DNA of 64,000 nt from Mycoavidus cysteinexigens_B (GCA_031963465.1 JASSUG010000008.1:1-64000); one strand, 5' to 3'. Numbered from the stretch's first letter, positions 1 through 8,639 are shown. Numbers and translations: made by a program. Notes: generated from the letters alone by a model not told the origin.

Positions 1-201
1 TTTCCTGCTATTTTTTGCGATGAAGTGTTGCAATGCCGCGCTCATTTGAGCCAGCCCGCACCGATGTTTTGTCCTGCCATTTTTTCTGCTAAAGGCCAGT
101 GCGTCAGGTACATCATGGTGACCGGATAATGCTGCCCCCTTGGTCAGCGGTTTCGGCACGCACAGGCAGTATATCGGTACTTTGCCCGTGTTGTCATTCA
201 T
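1..201 (-). CDS. possible partial hypothetical ORF running off the left edge
   Basis: A minus-strand frame opens at an ATG at 201-199 and stays open to the window edge (67 codons, no stop seen). I do not recognise the product. A different frame of the same stretch reads a plausible peptide (…TMMYLTHWPLAEKMAGQ…) and then stops, so this may be a frameshifted remnant rather than a gene. The first part is related to DNA at 6218-6325, just upstream of the large NACHT gene. It could therefore equally be the leader region of a second, related gene that continues to the left of the window. Coding status is uncertain. Confidence 0.2.
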   Translation of the reverse strand, partial: MNDNTGKVPIYCLCVPKPLTKGAALSGHHDVPDALAFSRKNGRTKHRCGLAQMSAALQHFIAKNSRK

Positions 202-232
202 TGTTTGCTCTCATCGAAGTGACGGCAAGTGA
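121..232. repeat. direct repeat, copy 1, flanking the NACHT/WD40 gene
   Basis: About 110 bases match 6218-6325 in the same orientation. Shared blocks include ACCGGATAAT, GTCAGCGGTT, CGGCACGCACA, AGTATATCGGTACT and GTCATTCATTG, with small indels between them. In copy 2 this block lies upstream of a large minus-strand gene. Copy 1 may be the matching leader of another gene off the left edge, or one end of a duplicated segment. Confidence 0.6.
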
Positions 233-331
233 CACAAAGCACTTGAAGAGGGAGATGAGGGAGCACTCACGTGACAATCATCTCTTCAGGGAGATTTTTT
301 GGCTAATTTTACATTTTTGGGAGATGGGTAC

Positions 332-619
332 GAGGGATGGCCGGGATTGATAAAAAATCCGCCACGTCTTGGATTAGGATACTGTGATTACACTGCTTAA
401 ATCGATTGCCAGATCGATTCTGGCAGACACGATACGTCAATACCCTGACCCTTATGCCGTCGGGATCGCCACCGCTTACAATCGATGGATGAGCAGTCAA
501 CTACCATCATCACCCTTTCCTGACGCCGTAGCCGCGTTCGCCTGGTCATCAATTTTGAATTCAAACCAGCAGCTTAGGCTAAGATGCGGCGGATTTTTTA
601 TCAATCCCGGCCATCCCTC
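332..619. mobile_element. 288-bp element with perfect 32-bp terminal inverted repeats (MITE-like)
   Basis: Bases 332-363 (starting GAGGGATGGCCGGG) are the exact reverse complement of 588-619, a perfect 32-bp inverted repeat. The interior is about 224 bp and includes a small palindrome (TGCCAGA…TCTGGCA near 410-430). An 81-codon plus-strand frame runs through it, but I do not recognise it as a transposase. Size and structure fit a non-autonomous miniature element or a deleted insertion sequence. I see no clear target-site duplication at the borders. The family is unknown. Confidence 0.7.
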
Positions 620-756
620 AACTCGTTAACCCCGTGCAACTTAAACACATTTTTTTGCCAGATCGATACCTACTGTAGTAGCCTCCATCTCATTGTTTAC
701 ATTCATTCAATATGACTTACGCCTTTTTTATCCCCGTTTAGAAAAAAATGACTTTT
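620..756. other. short non-coding stretch between the inverted-repeat element and the NACHT gene stop
   Basis: I see no gene here. It lies downstream of the minus-strand NACHT/WD40 gene, so any transcription end for that gene would fall here. No convincing terminator hairpin was found. Confidence 0.4.
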
Positions 757-3700
757 TCAGGGACGGCTAATTAGCCTCTTACTCGCATCACGTAAATTTA
801 AAGACGGAGACGGCTCGCCCACGGCCATGCGCTGCTTTAAGAGTTGCCTATTCACCCAGCTTAAACCTTGCACACCTTGGATAATGGTATCCGTCACGGT
901 AAGCACGCCATGCGTCGAACTCCATTGTAGACGCACGTGGCATTGCCCGCCTTCTTCTATTACCTGCCACAAGCGAACGGACGTATCTTCACAGCTAGTC
1001 ACCAAATAATTTCTGCCGAGGGTTGCTTTCCAGACGACGCTCGAGACCCTTCCGCGAAAATTCTCAATCACTGCCCGACACTGACCCGAGGTAACGTCCC
1101 ACAGACGCACCGTATTGTCCCCACCGTAAGAGGCAATCTGCTCGCCATTGGGCGAATACCCTACATTCTTAATCCAGTCAGTATGGCCGCTTAAAGTGTG
1201 GCTGAGTTGACCAGAGTGCGTGTCCCACAGACGTACCGTATTGTCATCGCTATCGGAGGCGATCTGGGTGCCATCGTGTGAATACACCACTTTATAAATC
1301 CTGCTGGTATGTCCGCTCAAGATGTGGCTGAGGTGGCCGGAGTGCGCGTCCCACAGACACACAGTGGTGTCATGACTGCCAGATGCAATCTGCTCACCGT
1401 TAGGGGAGTATATTATGCTCTCAACAGGGGCAACATGTCCGTTTAAAGTGTGGCTGAGCTGACCAGATTGGGCGTCCCACAAACGCACCGTATTATCAAA
1501 ACTGCCAGATGCAATCTGCTGGCCGTTGGGGGAATACACCATGCTCCGAACCGCTTTGGTATGACCGCTTAAGGTGTGGCTAAGCTGACCCGAGTGCGCA
1601 TCCCACAGTAGCACTGTTTTGTCCTCACTACACGAAGCAATCTGCGCGCCATCGGGCGAATATACTGGGCTCTTAATAAAATTGGTAGGTCCTCTTAAGA
1701 TGTGGTTGAGATGACCGGATTGGGCGTCCCACAGCCACATGGCGTAAGTCCCACTGGATGCGATCTGCTGGCCGTTGGGCGAATACATCACGTTCTCAAC
1801 CTTTGTAATATGTGCGCTTAAGGTGCCGGAGCGCGCGTCCCATAGCCGCACAGTCTTGTCAGAGCTGAAGGATGCGATCTGCTGGCCGTTGGGCGAATAC
1901 ACCACGCTCTTAACTTCTTTGGCGTGGCCGTTTAAGGTATGGCTGAGTTGACCGGAGTGCGCATCCCACAGTCGCACGGTCTTGTCCTCACTGCACGACG
2001 CGATCTGCGCGCCGTCGGGCGAACACGCTACGTTGACAATAGGGGCGGTATGTCGGTTCGAGGTGTAACTGGGTTGACCGGATTGCGCATCCCACAGACG
2101 CACCGTAGTGTCCAAACTGCCAGAGGCGATCTGCTGGCCGTTGGGCGAATACGCCACGCTCTTAACAGGGGCGCTATGTCCGTTTAAAGTGTGGCTAAGT
2201 TGACCGGATTGCGCGTCCCATAGCCATACGGCGTAGTCCTCCCCACTGGAGGCGATCTGCTGGCCGTTAGGCGAATACACTAACCTCGCAATAGGGGCGA
2301 TATGTCCTCTTAAAGTGTGGCGATGTTGACCTGAGCGCGGGTCCCACAAACGCACCGTATTATCAAAACTGCCGGATGCAATCTGCTGGCCGTTGGGCGA
2401 ATACATCACGCTCCGAACCTCGTTGGTATGTCCGCTTAAGGTATGGCTGAGTTGACCGGTTTGCGCGTCCCACAGACGCACCGTATTGTCCCAACTGCCA
2501 GAAGCGATCTGCTGACCGTCAGGAGAATACACTACGCTCTCAACAGGAGCGATGTGTCCGCTTAAAGTGTGGCGATGCTGACCGGAATGCGCGTCCCACA
2601 GACGCACAGTGTTGTCCAAACTACCCGATGCAATCTGCTCGCCGTTGGGTGAATACACTACGCTCAAAACCTCTTCGGCATGTCCACTTAAAATGTGGCT
2701 GAGCTGACCGGATTGCGTGTCCCACAGACGCACTGTATCGTCATAACTGCTAAAGGCGATCTGCTCGCCGTTGGGCGAATACACCACGCTCTGAACCTCG
2801 TTGGTATGCCCGCTTAAAGTATGGCTAAGGTGACCGGTTTGCACGTCCCACAGACGCACTGCCTCGTCGTCACCGCTGGCGGCGATCTGCTGGCTATTGG
2901 GCGAATACACTACGCCCTTAATAAAACTGGTATGTCCGCTTAAGGTGTGGATTTTTTCCCAATCCGAAGTCGAATACACACTGATCGTGTGGTTTTCAAG
3001 GACAACGATAAAGGCTTTCCCATTCGGTGAATACATGCAAGTCTTAACCCTGCTGTCTTCTTTGAGAAAAGGCCATTCGCCAAGCTGCACACCTGCCATC
3101 TGCGCGCCGCTTAAATTTGCCTGGCGCATCCATATTTTGTGAAGGTTGGCCTTTCTCAGGTCCGCTCCTTGCAACTGAGCAGAATCGAATACGCCATGAC
3201 TCAGGTCCGCCCCTGGAATTTGGATGCCTTGTAAATCCTCACCATTAAACTGCACGTCTGCTCTGACCAATATCGTGATCGCATTGGCCGCAGCTTTGCG
3301 TGCCTCTTTGTCGGTTTTAGAACGTTCAATGACCGCGCGCAACTGCTCTTTGAACAGGGGCTCCTGTTCAACACGCTCCGCAAGAAATTGCAGAATGGAC
3401 GGCTTGTTGACAAAACTCTTCTTCCATAAAGGCGAGTCGAGCAAGGGCTTATCAATGGCCACAGCAGGGATTTCTAAAGTGGTTTGGCTATCAAAACTCC
3501 AGTCAGAACTGACGCTCCCTCGACGGGCCAAGGTTTGCGTGAGGGCCGCTTTTCGCGCACGCTCCCCATCTTGCGGCTCAAATATCGCGCGAGCCATCCC
3601 ATATTCTAACAACGACCGATGGATAAACTGATATTGATTGCCACTGCGAGTTAACGGACTGGCTTCACGCAGTAGGTGCTTATCGTCTTCCCGGCTAAAA

Positions 3701-6165
3701 AATTCTTCTTTCCACGTCCCTTTATCTCTAAAGTGCGAATACTCGACGACTGGGTTCCCTGCCTGCTCTTGATAGATCGCTACCGACAAGTTTTTCAAAA
3801 AGACGATGCCATTTTGCGTAAAGCCTTCATCGGTCAAGTTCTCGAAGGCTTTCTTTTCTAGCTCAGTTAACTTTTTCTCTCCTAAACGTTTTTTGCCACG
3901 CTCCAACCATTGCTCGACGAACTGGTCATACAGCGCAACCCGGGTTATCCGAACCGTAGAAAACATCTGTCCTGCATCCACCATGCGGGGCAGCACCTCT
4001 AAGGACAAGGTTAAAAGAAAAGGATTCGTCACCAAGTCTTGTAAGTACGGAATGTCCTTCAGCGCCTTCAGGTAGTCTTTCACCTGCCACAATGGTCTAC
4101 TCACGGTCACATATTGCTTGATGTACTCTTGAATCTTTTCTTTTGAAAATGGCTCGATCATAACCTCTTGAAAAGACGCGTTCTCGCCCTGGCTATCCCG
4201 ATTCGGTTGAAAACGGCTTCGATAGCCCTGGTCCAAATATTCGCTGCGGCAACTGATCACCATGCGACCCTGCCAGCCGCTGGACTGGTTGATGTCATTG
4301 CTCAGATATAGATTCTGGGTCTGCTGAATCTCATCATAGCCGTCCAAAATAAAGACGAAACTTTGTTTTTCCTTTTTTAATTTCTGAATCTGAAATTCTG
4401 ACAGGCCTCTTTTCTTTAAAGCTTTGGAGATTAGATCTTGCTCAGGTTTTTCAATACTCGGCAAAGAAATAAAGAGCGGAATCGCATCATCTTCTTTTTT
4501 CTTGTCCCATAATTGCTTTTCCAGGACGCGGTTGAAGGTTGTTTTGCCCGCTCCGGAGTCCCCCATCAACAAAATCACCTGTTTAGCTTTTAGAAACTCT
4601 TGAGTTTTAAGTAAGACGTTAAAGGTGCCGGTATCCTGACGGCTCGCTTTGCCACGCGGTTCAACATAGAGCTGTAGGGTTTCCCTAAACGCCTCATCTT
4701 GTTTTAGGGCAGCAAAATACTGTTCTTTCAGCGCGACACAGGGGTCTGCATTGAGCACCCGTAGCTGGTGGTGTTGTTGCTGCACGGTGGAGGCAAGCTG
4801 GCTGTGCAACGCTGTTCGTATATCGTCGAAGATGCCGTCCAATAGCTTAGCAAATTCTAGCTTGCCAAGCGTTAAATCACTTTTTAAACGGGATATAAAA
4901 TTGCTGTGCCCATGCCAAAATTTGCTCAGAAAAGTATTGGCCTCATCGCTGTCCACTAAAAGCCGCTCGATTACCTTAAAGAGTACCCCGTGCCGACTTT
5001 GATTCGTATACACCTCTCGCCCTGCTTGGGCTTGCTCCTCAAATCTCGGAATATCCTCCATGCGGACCGTGGTCGCTGGAATGAAATGCGCCAGGCAGGG
5101 CTCATAGCTATTTGGGGTTAGCGAAACCGGGATAATGCCGTGCTGATCTTTCCAGTGCTCTGCCCGGATTTGCAAAAAAGCTATTTCCGTCAACACATGA
5201 TGGAACCCTGCCTTATATTTTTTCTCTTGTGAAAATTTCCTAACCACCTGACGGATTGCCAAAGTGCTTTTTTGTTCACTGTCTTTGAGATAGGCTTTTC
5301 GATCTTCGCCATAGGCATCTCGAAGTGCCTCATAAAACTTTTTATAGTCCGACCAGTCTTTCAGGTAATTCCCTAATACCTCAGAACAACACACCACGAC
5401 CTTATCGACCGGCCCCACATCTTTTATTAACTGATTGGGCAATAAACAGAGTTGATTGGTTAAAATATCCTCTAGCTTGCCATCCTCTTTCAGATCTTCC
5501 GCAGAGCTTGAATACGCTTGCCCCATCGGTGTTTGATCCGAATACAGGTTGACCCCTCGGATATTAGATAACTTATCGATTAAATATTTAGACGTCGAGG
5601 CCTCAGCCTTGCCGTGAGCAGGATTGTCGTGCGCATATACCAGAAAAAGGGTGGGTTTATTGGGCACATCTAAGGAACTAAGCGTCAATAGCGCCTTTTC
5701 AAACAGATAATCCACCAACTCGCTTTTTTCCTGGGCAGACGATGGCTGGAAGGGCTTTGAGGTAGATGTGAGCGTCTGAGCCATAGCCGGCGCACCACGC
5801 GCAGATAGTAACGTACCGGGAATAGTCGAGGAATACTTAATTTCCTCATAACCCCACTTTTCCGCCTTTTTATAGCTCGCCTGCGCCCTATCGTGTCGCC
5901 CTAACTGATCCAATATCTTGCCTCGCTCAAAGTAAGCAGTGCCGATGTTATTGCGCAGCGTTTGATCAGCCAATGTCTCAGGGGAAAGTGCTTTTTTAAA
6001 GACTTGCTTTGCTTGGGACAACGAGATTTCCGCGTCGTCACAGAAGATTGAAGCAAGATGGATATCCTGGGTATTTCTGGCGTTTTTTAAATAGGCGTTG
6101 GCAAGGTCAAGTGCTTGCTCTGCAGAGAGTGCACTCCGTGGTGACGATAAGATGCTACCCAACAT
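757..6165 (-). CDS. giant STAND/NLR-like protein: TPR-like, TIR/SEFIR-like, NACHT, pentapeptide and WD40 repeats
   Basis: 1802 residues. The ATG at 6165 follows a good ribosome-binding site (AAGGGA). Residues about 1-115 are helical and TPR-like. Around 168-290 a segment beginning TLFLVYAHDN resembles TIR/SEFIR domains, a tentative call. A NACHT-type NTPase follows, with Walker A GDSGAGKT near 535 and Walker B FVFILDGYDE near 605. Residues about 968-1030 hold pentapeptide-like A(D/N)L repeats, and about 1038-1735 hold 16 WD40 units of about 42 residues plus a degenerate last one. The layout is that of bacterial NLR-like signal-transduction ATPases: the repeats sense a ligand, the NACHT domain oligomerises, and the N-terminal domain acts. 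Related proteins serve in phage defence, programmed cell death or symbiont-host contact. Which applies here is unknown. No signal peptide is seen. The gene stands alone, divergent from tsaD. Confidence 0.9.
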   Translation of the reverse strand: MLGSILSSPRSALSAEQALDLANAYLKNARNTQDIHLASIFCDDAEISLSQAKQVFKKALSPETLADQTLRNNIGTAYFERGKILDQLGRHDRAQASYKKAEKWGYEEIKYSSTIPGTLLSARGAPAMAQTLTSTSKPFQPSSAQEKSELVDYLFEKALLTLSSLDVPNKPTLFLVYAHDNPAHGKAEASTSKYLIDKLSNIRGVNLYSDQTPMGQAYSSSAEDLKEDGKLEDILTNQLCLLPNQLIKDVGPVDKVVVCCSEVLGNYLKDWSDYKKFYEALRDAYGEDRKAYLKDSEQKSTLAIRQVVRKFSQEKKYKAGFHHVLTEIAFLQIRAEHWKDQHGIIPVSLTPNSYEPCLAHFIPATTVRMEDIPRFEEQAQAGREVYTNQSRHGVLFKVIERLLVDSDEANTFLSKFWHGHSNFISRLKSDLTLGKLEFAKLLDGIFDDIRTALHSQLASTVQQQHHQLRVLNADPCVALKEQYFAALKQDEAFRETLQLYVEPRGKASRQDTGTFNVLLKTQEFLKAKQVILLMGDSGAGKTTFNRVLEKQLWDKKKEDDAIPLFISLPSIEKPEQDLISKALKKRGLSEFQIQKLKKEKQSFVFILDGYDEIQQTQNLYLSNDINQSSGWQGRMVISCRSEYLDQGYRSRFQPNRDSQGENASFQEVMIEPFSKEKIQEYIKQYVTVSRPLWQVKDYLKALKDIPYLQDLVTNPFLLTLSLEVLPRMVDAGQMFSTVRITRVALYDQFVEQWLERGKKRLGEKKLTELEKKAFENLTDEGFTQNGIVFLKNLSVAIYQEQAGNPVVEYSHFRDKGTWKEEFFSREDDKHLLREASPLTRSGNQYQFIHRSLLEYGMARAIFEPQDGERARKAALTQTLARRGSVSSDWSFDSQTTLEIPAVAIDKPLLDSPLWKKSFVNKPSILQFLAERVEQEPLFKEQLRAVIERSKTDKEARKAAANAITILVRADVQFNGEDLQGIQIPGADLSHGVFDSAQLQGADLRKANLHKIWMRQANLSGAQMAGVQLGEWPFLKEDSRVKTCMYSPNGKAFIVVLENHTISVYSTSDWEKIHTLSGHTSFIKGVVYSPNSQQIAASGDDEAVRLWDVQTGHLSHTLSGHTNEVQSVVYSPNGEQIAFSSYDDTVRLWDTQSGQLSHILSGHAEEVLSVVYSPNGEQIASGSLDNTVRLWDAHSGQHRHTLSGHIAPVESVVYSPDGQQIASGSWDNTVRLWDAQTGQLSHTLSGHTNEVRSVMYSPNGQQIASGSFDNTVRLWDPRSGQHRHTLRGHIAPIARLVYSPNGQQIASSGEDYAVWLWDAQSGQLSHTLNGHSAPVKSVAYSPNGQQIASGSLDTTVRLWDAQSGQPSYTSNRHTAPIVNVACSPDGAQIASCSEDKTVRLWDAHSGQLSHTLNGHAKEVKSVVYSPNGQQIASFSSDKTVRLWDARSGTLSAHITKVENVMYSPNGQQIASSGTYAMWLWDAQSGHLNHILRGPTNFIKSPVYSPDGAQIASCSEDKTVLLWDAHSGQLSHTLSGHTKAVRSMVYSPNGQQIASGSFDNTVRLWDAQSGQLSHTLNGHVAPVESIIYSPNGEQIASGSHDTTVCLWDAHSGHLSHILSGHTSRIYKVVYSHDGTQIASDSDDNTVRLWDTHSGQLSHTLSGHTDWIKNVGYSPNGEQIASYGGDNTVRLWDVTSGQCRAVIENFRGRVSSVVWKATLGRNYLVTSCEDTSVRLWQVIEEGGQCHVRLQWSSTHGVLTVTDTIIQGVQGLSWVNRQLLKQRMAVGEPSPSLNLRDASKRLISRP
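930..3060 (-). repeat. array of about 16 WD40-coding repeats (about 126 bp each)
   Basis: The 3' part of the NACHT gene is built of units of about 126 bp. Each encodes a blade of the form SVVYSPNGxQIAS, then xDxTVRLWD, then SGQLSHTLxGH. I count 16 recognisable blades and one degenerate final copy. Several units are nearly identical at the DNA level, which implies recent expansion or gene conversion. Two units are shortened (near 1740 and 1830). Sixteen or seventeen blades would fit two propellers of seven or eight. Confidence 0.9.
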
Positions 6166-6568
6166 ATTGTTCCCTTATTATTGTCTGCTAGAGCCAAGTG
6201 AGCTAGAAGTAAATTGAACCGGATAATTCGCCAACTCCTTAGTCAGCGGTTCCGGCACGCACACGGGAGTATATCGGTACTGTGCGAGTGCCGTCATTCA
6301 TTGCTGTGATCGAGATGGCGGCTGGCAATATGACTGCTTGTTCTACCCCTACCTAATACACCGAAGCGGAGCGGACAGCCGTCAGTGTCAGAAAGGTCAA
6401 TACCCTCGACGGGCGAGCAGCTTCTCTGATTTTACCTGAGAGAATGATTGGTACAAGCGAATATGCTCGCTTGTTCCGTCTGTAGTGTCGTAAAATAATT
6501 GTTTAACAAAAATAGACTTCGGTAGCAGCTAAGCCTTAAACCAAAGACTCGTTAACTTATTATTTTTT
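6166..6568. promoter_or_regulatory. divergent intergenic region between the NACHT gene and tsaD
   Basis: 403 bp with no convincing gene. It must hold the start signals of both flanking genes. It contains the second copy of the flanking direct repeat (6218-6325) and a perfect 8-bp inverted repeat, ACAAGCGA/TCGCTTGT, at 6453-6474 with a 6-base loop, which could be an operator or a hairpin. Read on the minus strand, 6430-6450 contains CTCTCAGGTAAAA, which recalls the 3' end of a glycine aptamer. The rest of that fold is absent. Confidence 0.45.
6218..6325. repeat. direct repeat, copy 2, upstream of the NACHT/WD40 gene
   Basis: Partner of 121-232 in the same orientation, offset by about 6.1 kb. 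Relative to copy 1 it carries a 1-bp insertion that shifts the small minus-strand frame, so the frame stops early here. The repeat begins about 50 bp upstream of the NACHT gene start. Confidence 0.6.
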
Positions 6569-7588
6569 ATGCTCGTTTTCGGTATCGAAAGTTCTTGCGA
6601 CGAAACCGGCCTCGCGTTTTATGAAACAGAACGCGGTCTATTGGCGCATGCCTTGCATTCACAAATTGATATGCATCGCGCCTATGGCGGTGTTGTGCCT
6701 GAACTGGCTTCGCGCGATCATATTCGGCGTGCGCTGCCCCTCTTGCAACAGATCTTGGAGCAAGCTGCCATTACGCCCGCGGCAATTGACGCGATTGCGT
6801 TTACGCAAGGCCCCGGACTCGCCGGCGCGTTACTGGTGGGCGCTAGCATTGCCAATGGCCTTGGCCTAGCGTGGGATAAGCCGGTGATTGGCATCCATCA
6901 TTTGGAAGGACATTTGCTCTCGCCATTACTGGCCAACGATCCGCCCTCATTTCCGTTTGTTGCCTTATTGGTCTCAGGCGGCCATACGCAGTTAATGCGC
7001 GTGACCGATATCGGCGATTACGAAATGTTGGGCGAAACGCTCGACGATGCAGCAGGTGAGGCATTTGATAAGACCGCGAAATTGCTTGGACTAGATTATC
7101 CAGGCGGCCCCGCCGTGTCACAGTTAGCGACCACCGGTACGCCAGGAGCGGTGGTCCTGCCACGGCCAATGCTCCACTCAAAAGATCTCGACTTCAGTTT
7201 TAGCGGGCTTAAAACCGCAGTGCTCACGCAGGTAAAGCAATACGGCCAGCCACTTGACGCACAGGCCAAGGCAAATCTTGCTCGCGGTTTTGTCGATGCC
7301 GCAGTTGATGTACTCACCGCAAAATCCGTGCAGGCCCTTAAACAAACGGGCCTAAGCAGGCTGGTCGTGGCCGGCGGAGTGGGCGCTAATCAGCAGTTGC
7401 GCGCCGCGCTTAAAATCGCGGCACAAAAGTATGCCTTTGATGTGCATTATCCAGACCCAGAATTATGTACCGATAATGGCGCAATGATTGCGCTGGCTGG
7501 TGCGCTCAGATTGCAGCGTTGGCCGGAACAAGCCAATAAGCATTACGCTTTTACGGTGCGGCCACGCTGGGATTTGGCTGCGATTTAA
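6569..7588 (+). CDS. tsaD: tRNA N6-adenosine threonylcarbamoyltransferase TsaD
   Basis: 339 residues, the usual length. The product transfers the threonylcarbamoyl group from threonylcarbamoyl-AMP to A37 of ANN-decoding tRNAs, acting in the cytoplasm with TsaB and TsaE. The N-terminus MLVFGIESSCDETG is characteristic. The metal-binding HxxxH pair is at H111 and H115 (HHLEGH), and the ASKHA-fold glycine-rich motifs VSGGHTQ and VAGGVGAN are intact. No clear ribosome-binding site precedes the ATG. It is convergent with folE2, with a tandem repeat between them, and divergent from the NACHT gene. It is an ordinary essential core gene. Confidence 0.97.
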   Translation: MLVFGIESSCDETGLAFYETERGLLAHALHSQIDMHRAYGGVVPELASRDHIRRALPLLQQILEQAAITPAAIDAIAFTQGPGLAGALLVGASIANGLGLAWDKPVIGIHHLEGHLLSPLLANDPPSFPFVALLVSGGHTQLMRVTDIGDYEMLGETLDDAAGEAFDKTAKLLGLDYPGGPAVSQLATTGTPGAVVLPRPMLHSKDLDFSFSGLKTAVLTQVKQYGQPLDAQAKANLARGFVDAAVDVLTAKSVQALKQTGLSRLVVAGGVGANQQLRAALKIAAQKYAFDVHYPDPELCTDNGAMIALAGALRLQRWPEQANKHYAFTVRPRWDLAAI

Positions 7589-7637
7589 ATGCTGCTCCGC
7601 CTTAGTGCCTCAATTTAAGCATGTTTTGAGGTACTTT

Positions 7638-7805
7638 GCTGCTTGTCGCATTCATTACGGGTTATTCTACTCATTGCCGCTTGTCGCATTCATTGCGGCT
7701 TGTTTCACTCATTGCCGCTTGTCACGTTCATTGCGGCTTGTTTCACTCATTGCCGCTTGTCACATTCATTGCGGCTTGTTTCACTCATTGCCGCTTGTCG
7801 CACTC
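7638..7805. repeat. 38-bp tandem repeat (two 19-bp halves) overlapping the folE2 stop
   Basis: About 4.5 tandem copies of a 38-bp unit occupy most of the space between tsaD and folE2. Each unit consists of two related 19-bp halves, CATTGCCGCTTGTCGCATT and CATTGCGGCTTGTTTCACT. Three central copies (about 7672-7785) are nearly identical and the left copy is degenerate. The last half-unit is the coding end of folE2 itself (…ECDKRQ stop), so the array appears to have grown from the gene's 3' end. There are no unique spacers, so it is not a CRISPR array. Confidence 0.85.
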
Positions 7806-8618
7806 AATCAACGCGTAAGCGCTGTGATTATGTATAGACTCGAAATTTTCAGCTTCAAGCACATAGGCTACAACCCGGTCATCTTGGTTAAGCCGGCTGG
7901 CCACATCGCGCACCAAATCTTCGACAAATTTTGGATTGTCATACGCGCGTTCGGTCACAAATTTTTCATCTGGCCGCTTTAATAGCCCCCATAACTCACA
8001 AGAGGCGGACTCTTCGGCAATTCGTATAAGCTCCTCAACCGGGAGCTGATGATCATTTAACTCAGCTTTGATGATCAGGTGCGAACGCTGATTATGCGCG
8101 CCGTATAAAGAAATTTCTTTTGAGCATGGGCATAAGCTCATCACCGGCACCAGCACTTTCAAAAAAATCCGGCTGCTATCGTCACGCGCTTCGCCAATAA
8201 AGCTAACTTCATAATCAAGCAAGCTTTTGGCGCCGGATACCGGTGCGGTTTTATTAATAAAGTAGGGAAAAGTGGCCTCAATTCGACCGGCTGTTGTCTC
8301 TAATTTAGCCAGCATCTTTATCAGCATCGCCTGAAATCCGGCTAGGTCAAGCGGGATTGCCGCTCCCGTCACCGCATCAAGAGTGCTGGCTTGGAGTAAT
8401 TCGATAAAACGCGACATATGCGTGCCTTTTTGATCGCTTGGCAAATACACATCCAGGTCAAAAAGGCCAATGGTTGGCTGATTAGCGCCGGTGGCGCTAC
8501 GCACCGTAAGCGGATGACGCACGGCTTTAATACCCACCCGCTGAATCGGGATTTCACGGGTATCAATACTGCCCTGCACATCGGACATAACAAAAACGGG
8601 GTTCAATACATTACTCAT
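7785..8618 (-). CDS. folE2: GTP cyclohydrolase FolE2 (type IB)
   Basis: 277 residues, matching the FolE2 family. The enzyme converts GTP to 7,8-dihydroneopterin triphosphate, the first step of folate synthesis, and is the metal-flexible alternative to zinc-dependent FolE. The N-terminal MSDVQGSIDTREIPI, the central SRFIELLQ and the MSLCPCSKEIS segment with its cysteine are characteristic. It lies 21 bp downstream of dxs on the same strand and probably ends the xseB-ispA-dxs-folE2 transcript. Its last codons belong to the 38-bp repeat array, so the extreme C-terminus may be a repeat-derived replacement of the ancestral end. Confidence 0.96.
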   Translation of the reverse strand: MSNVLNPVFVMSDVQGSIDTREIPIQRVGIKAVRHPLTVRSATGANQPTIGLFDLDVYLPSDQKGTHMSRFIELLQASTLDAVTGAAIPLDLAGFQAMLIKMLAKLETTAGRIEATFPYFINKTAPVSGAKSLLDYEVSFIGEARDDSSRIFLKVLVPVMSLCPCSKEISLYGAHNQRSHLIIKAELNDHQLPVEELIRIAEESASCELWGLLKRPDEKFVTERAYDNPKFVEDLVRDVASRLNQDDRVVAYVLEAENFESIHNHSAYALIECDKRQ

Positions 8619-8639
8619 AGCAACACGTTCCTGAGCTTC

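Noticed and set aside
1939..3142. Plus-strand frames inside the WD40 region
   Set aside because: Antisense shadows of the repeated coding sequence with no start signals.
6340..6480. Possible glycine riboswitch (minus strand CTCTCAGGTAAAA)
   Set aside because: Only the 3' motif is present. The CCGAAGG core and pairing stems of a glycine aptamer are missing, and the downstream gene is unrelated to glycine metabolism.
7638..7805. CRISPR array
   Set aside because: Units are contiguous tandem repeats with no unique spacers and no cas genes nearby.
7488..7982. Plus-strand frames of 60-164 codons across the 38-bp repeat
   Set aside because: They are low-complexity readings of the repeat (HSLPLVAFIAACFTH-type) and overlap folE2 on the other strand.
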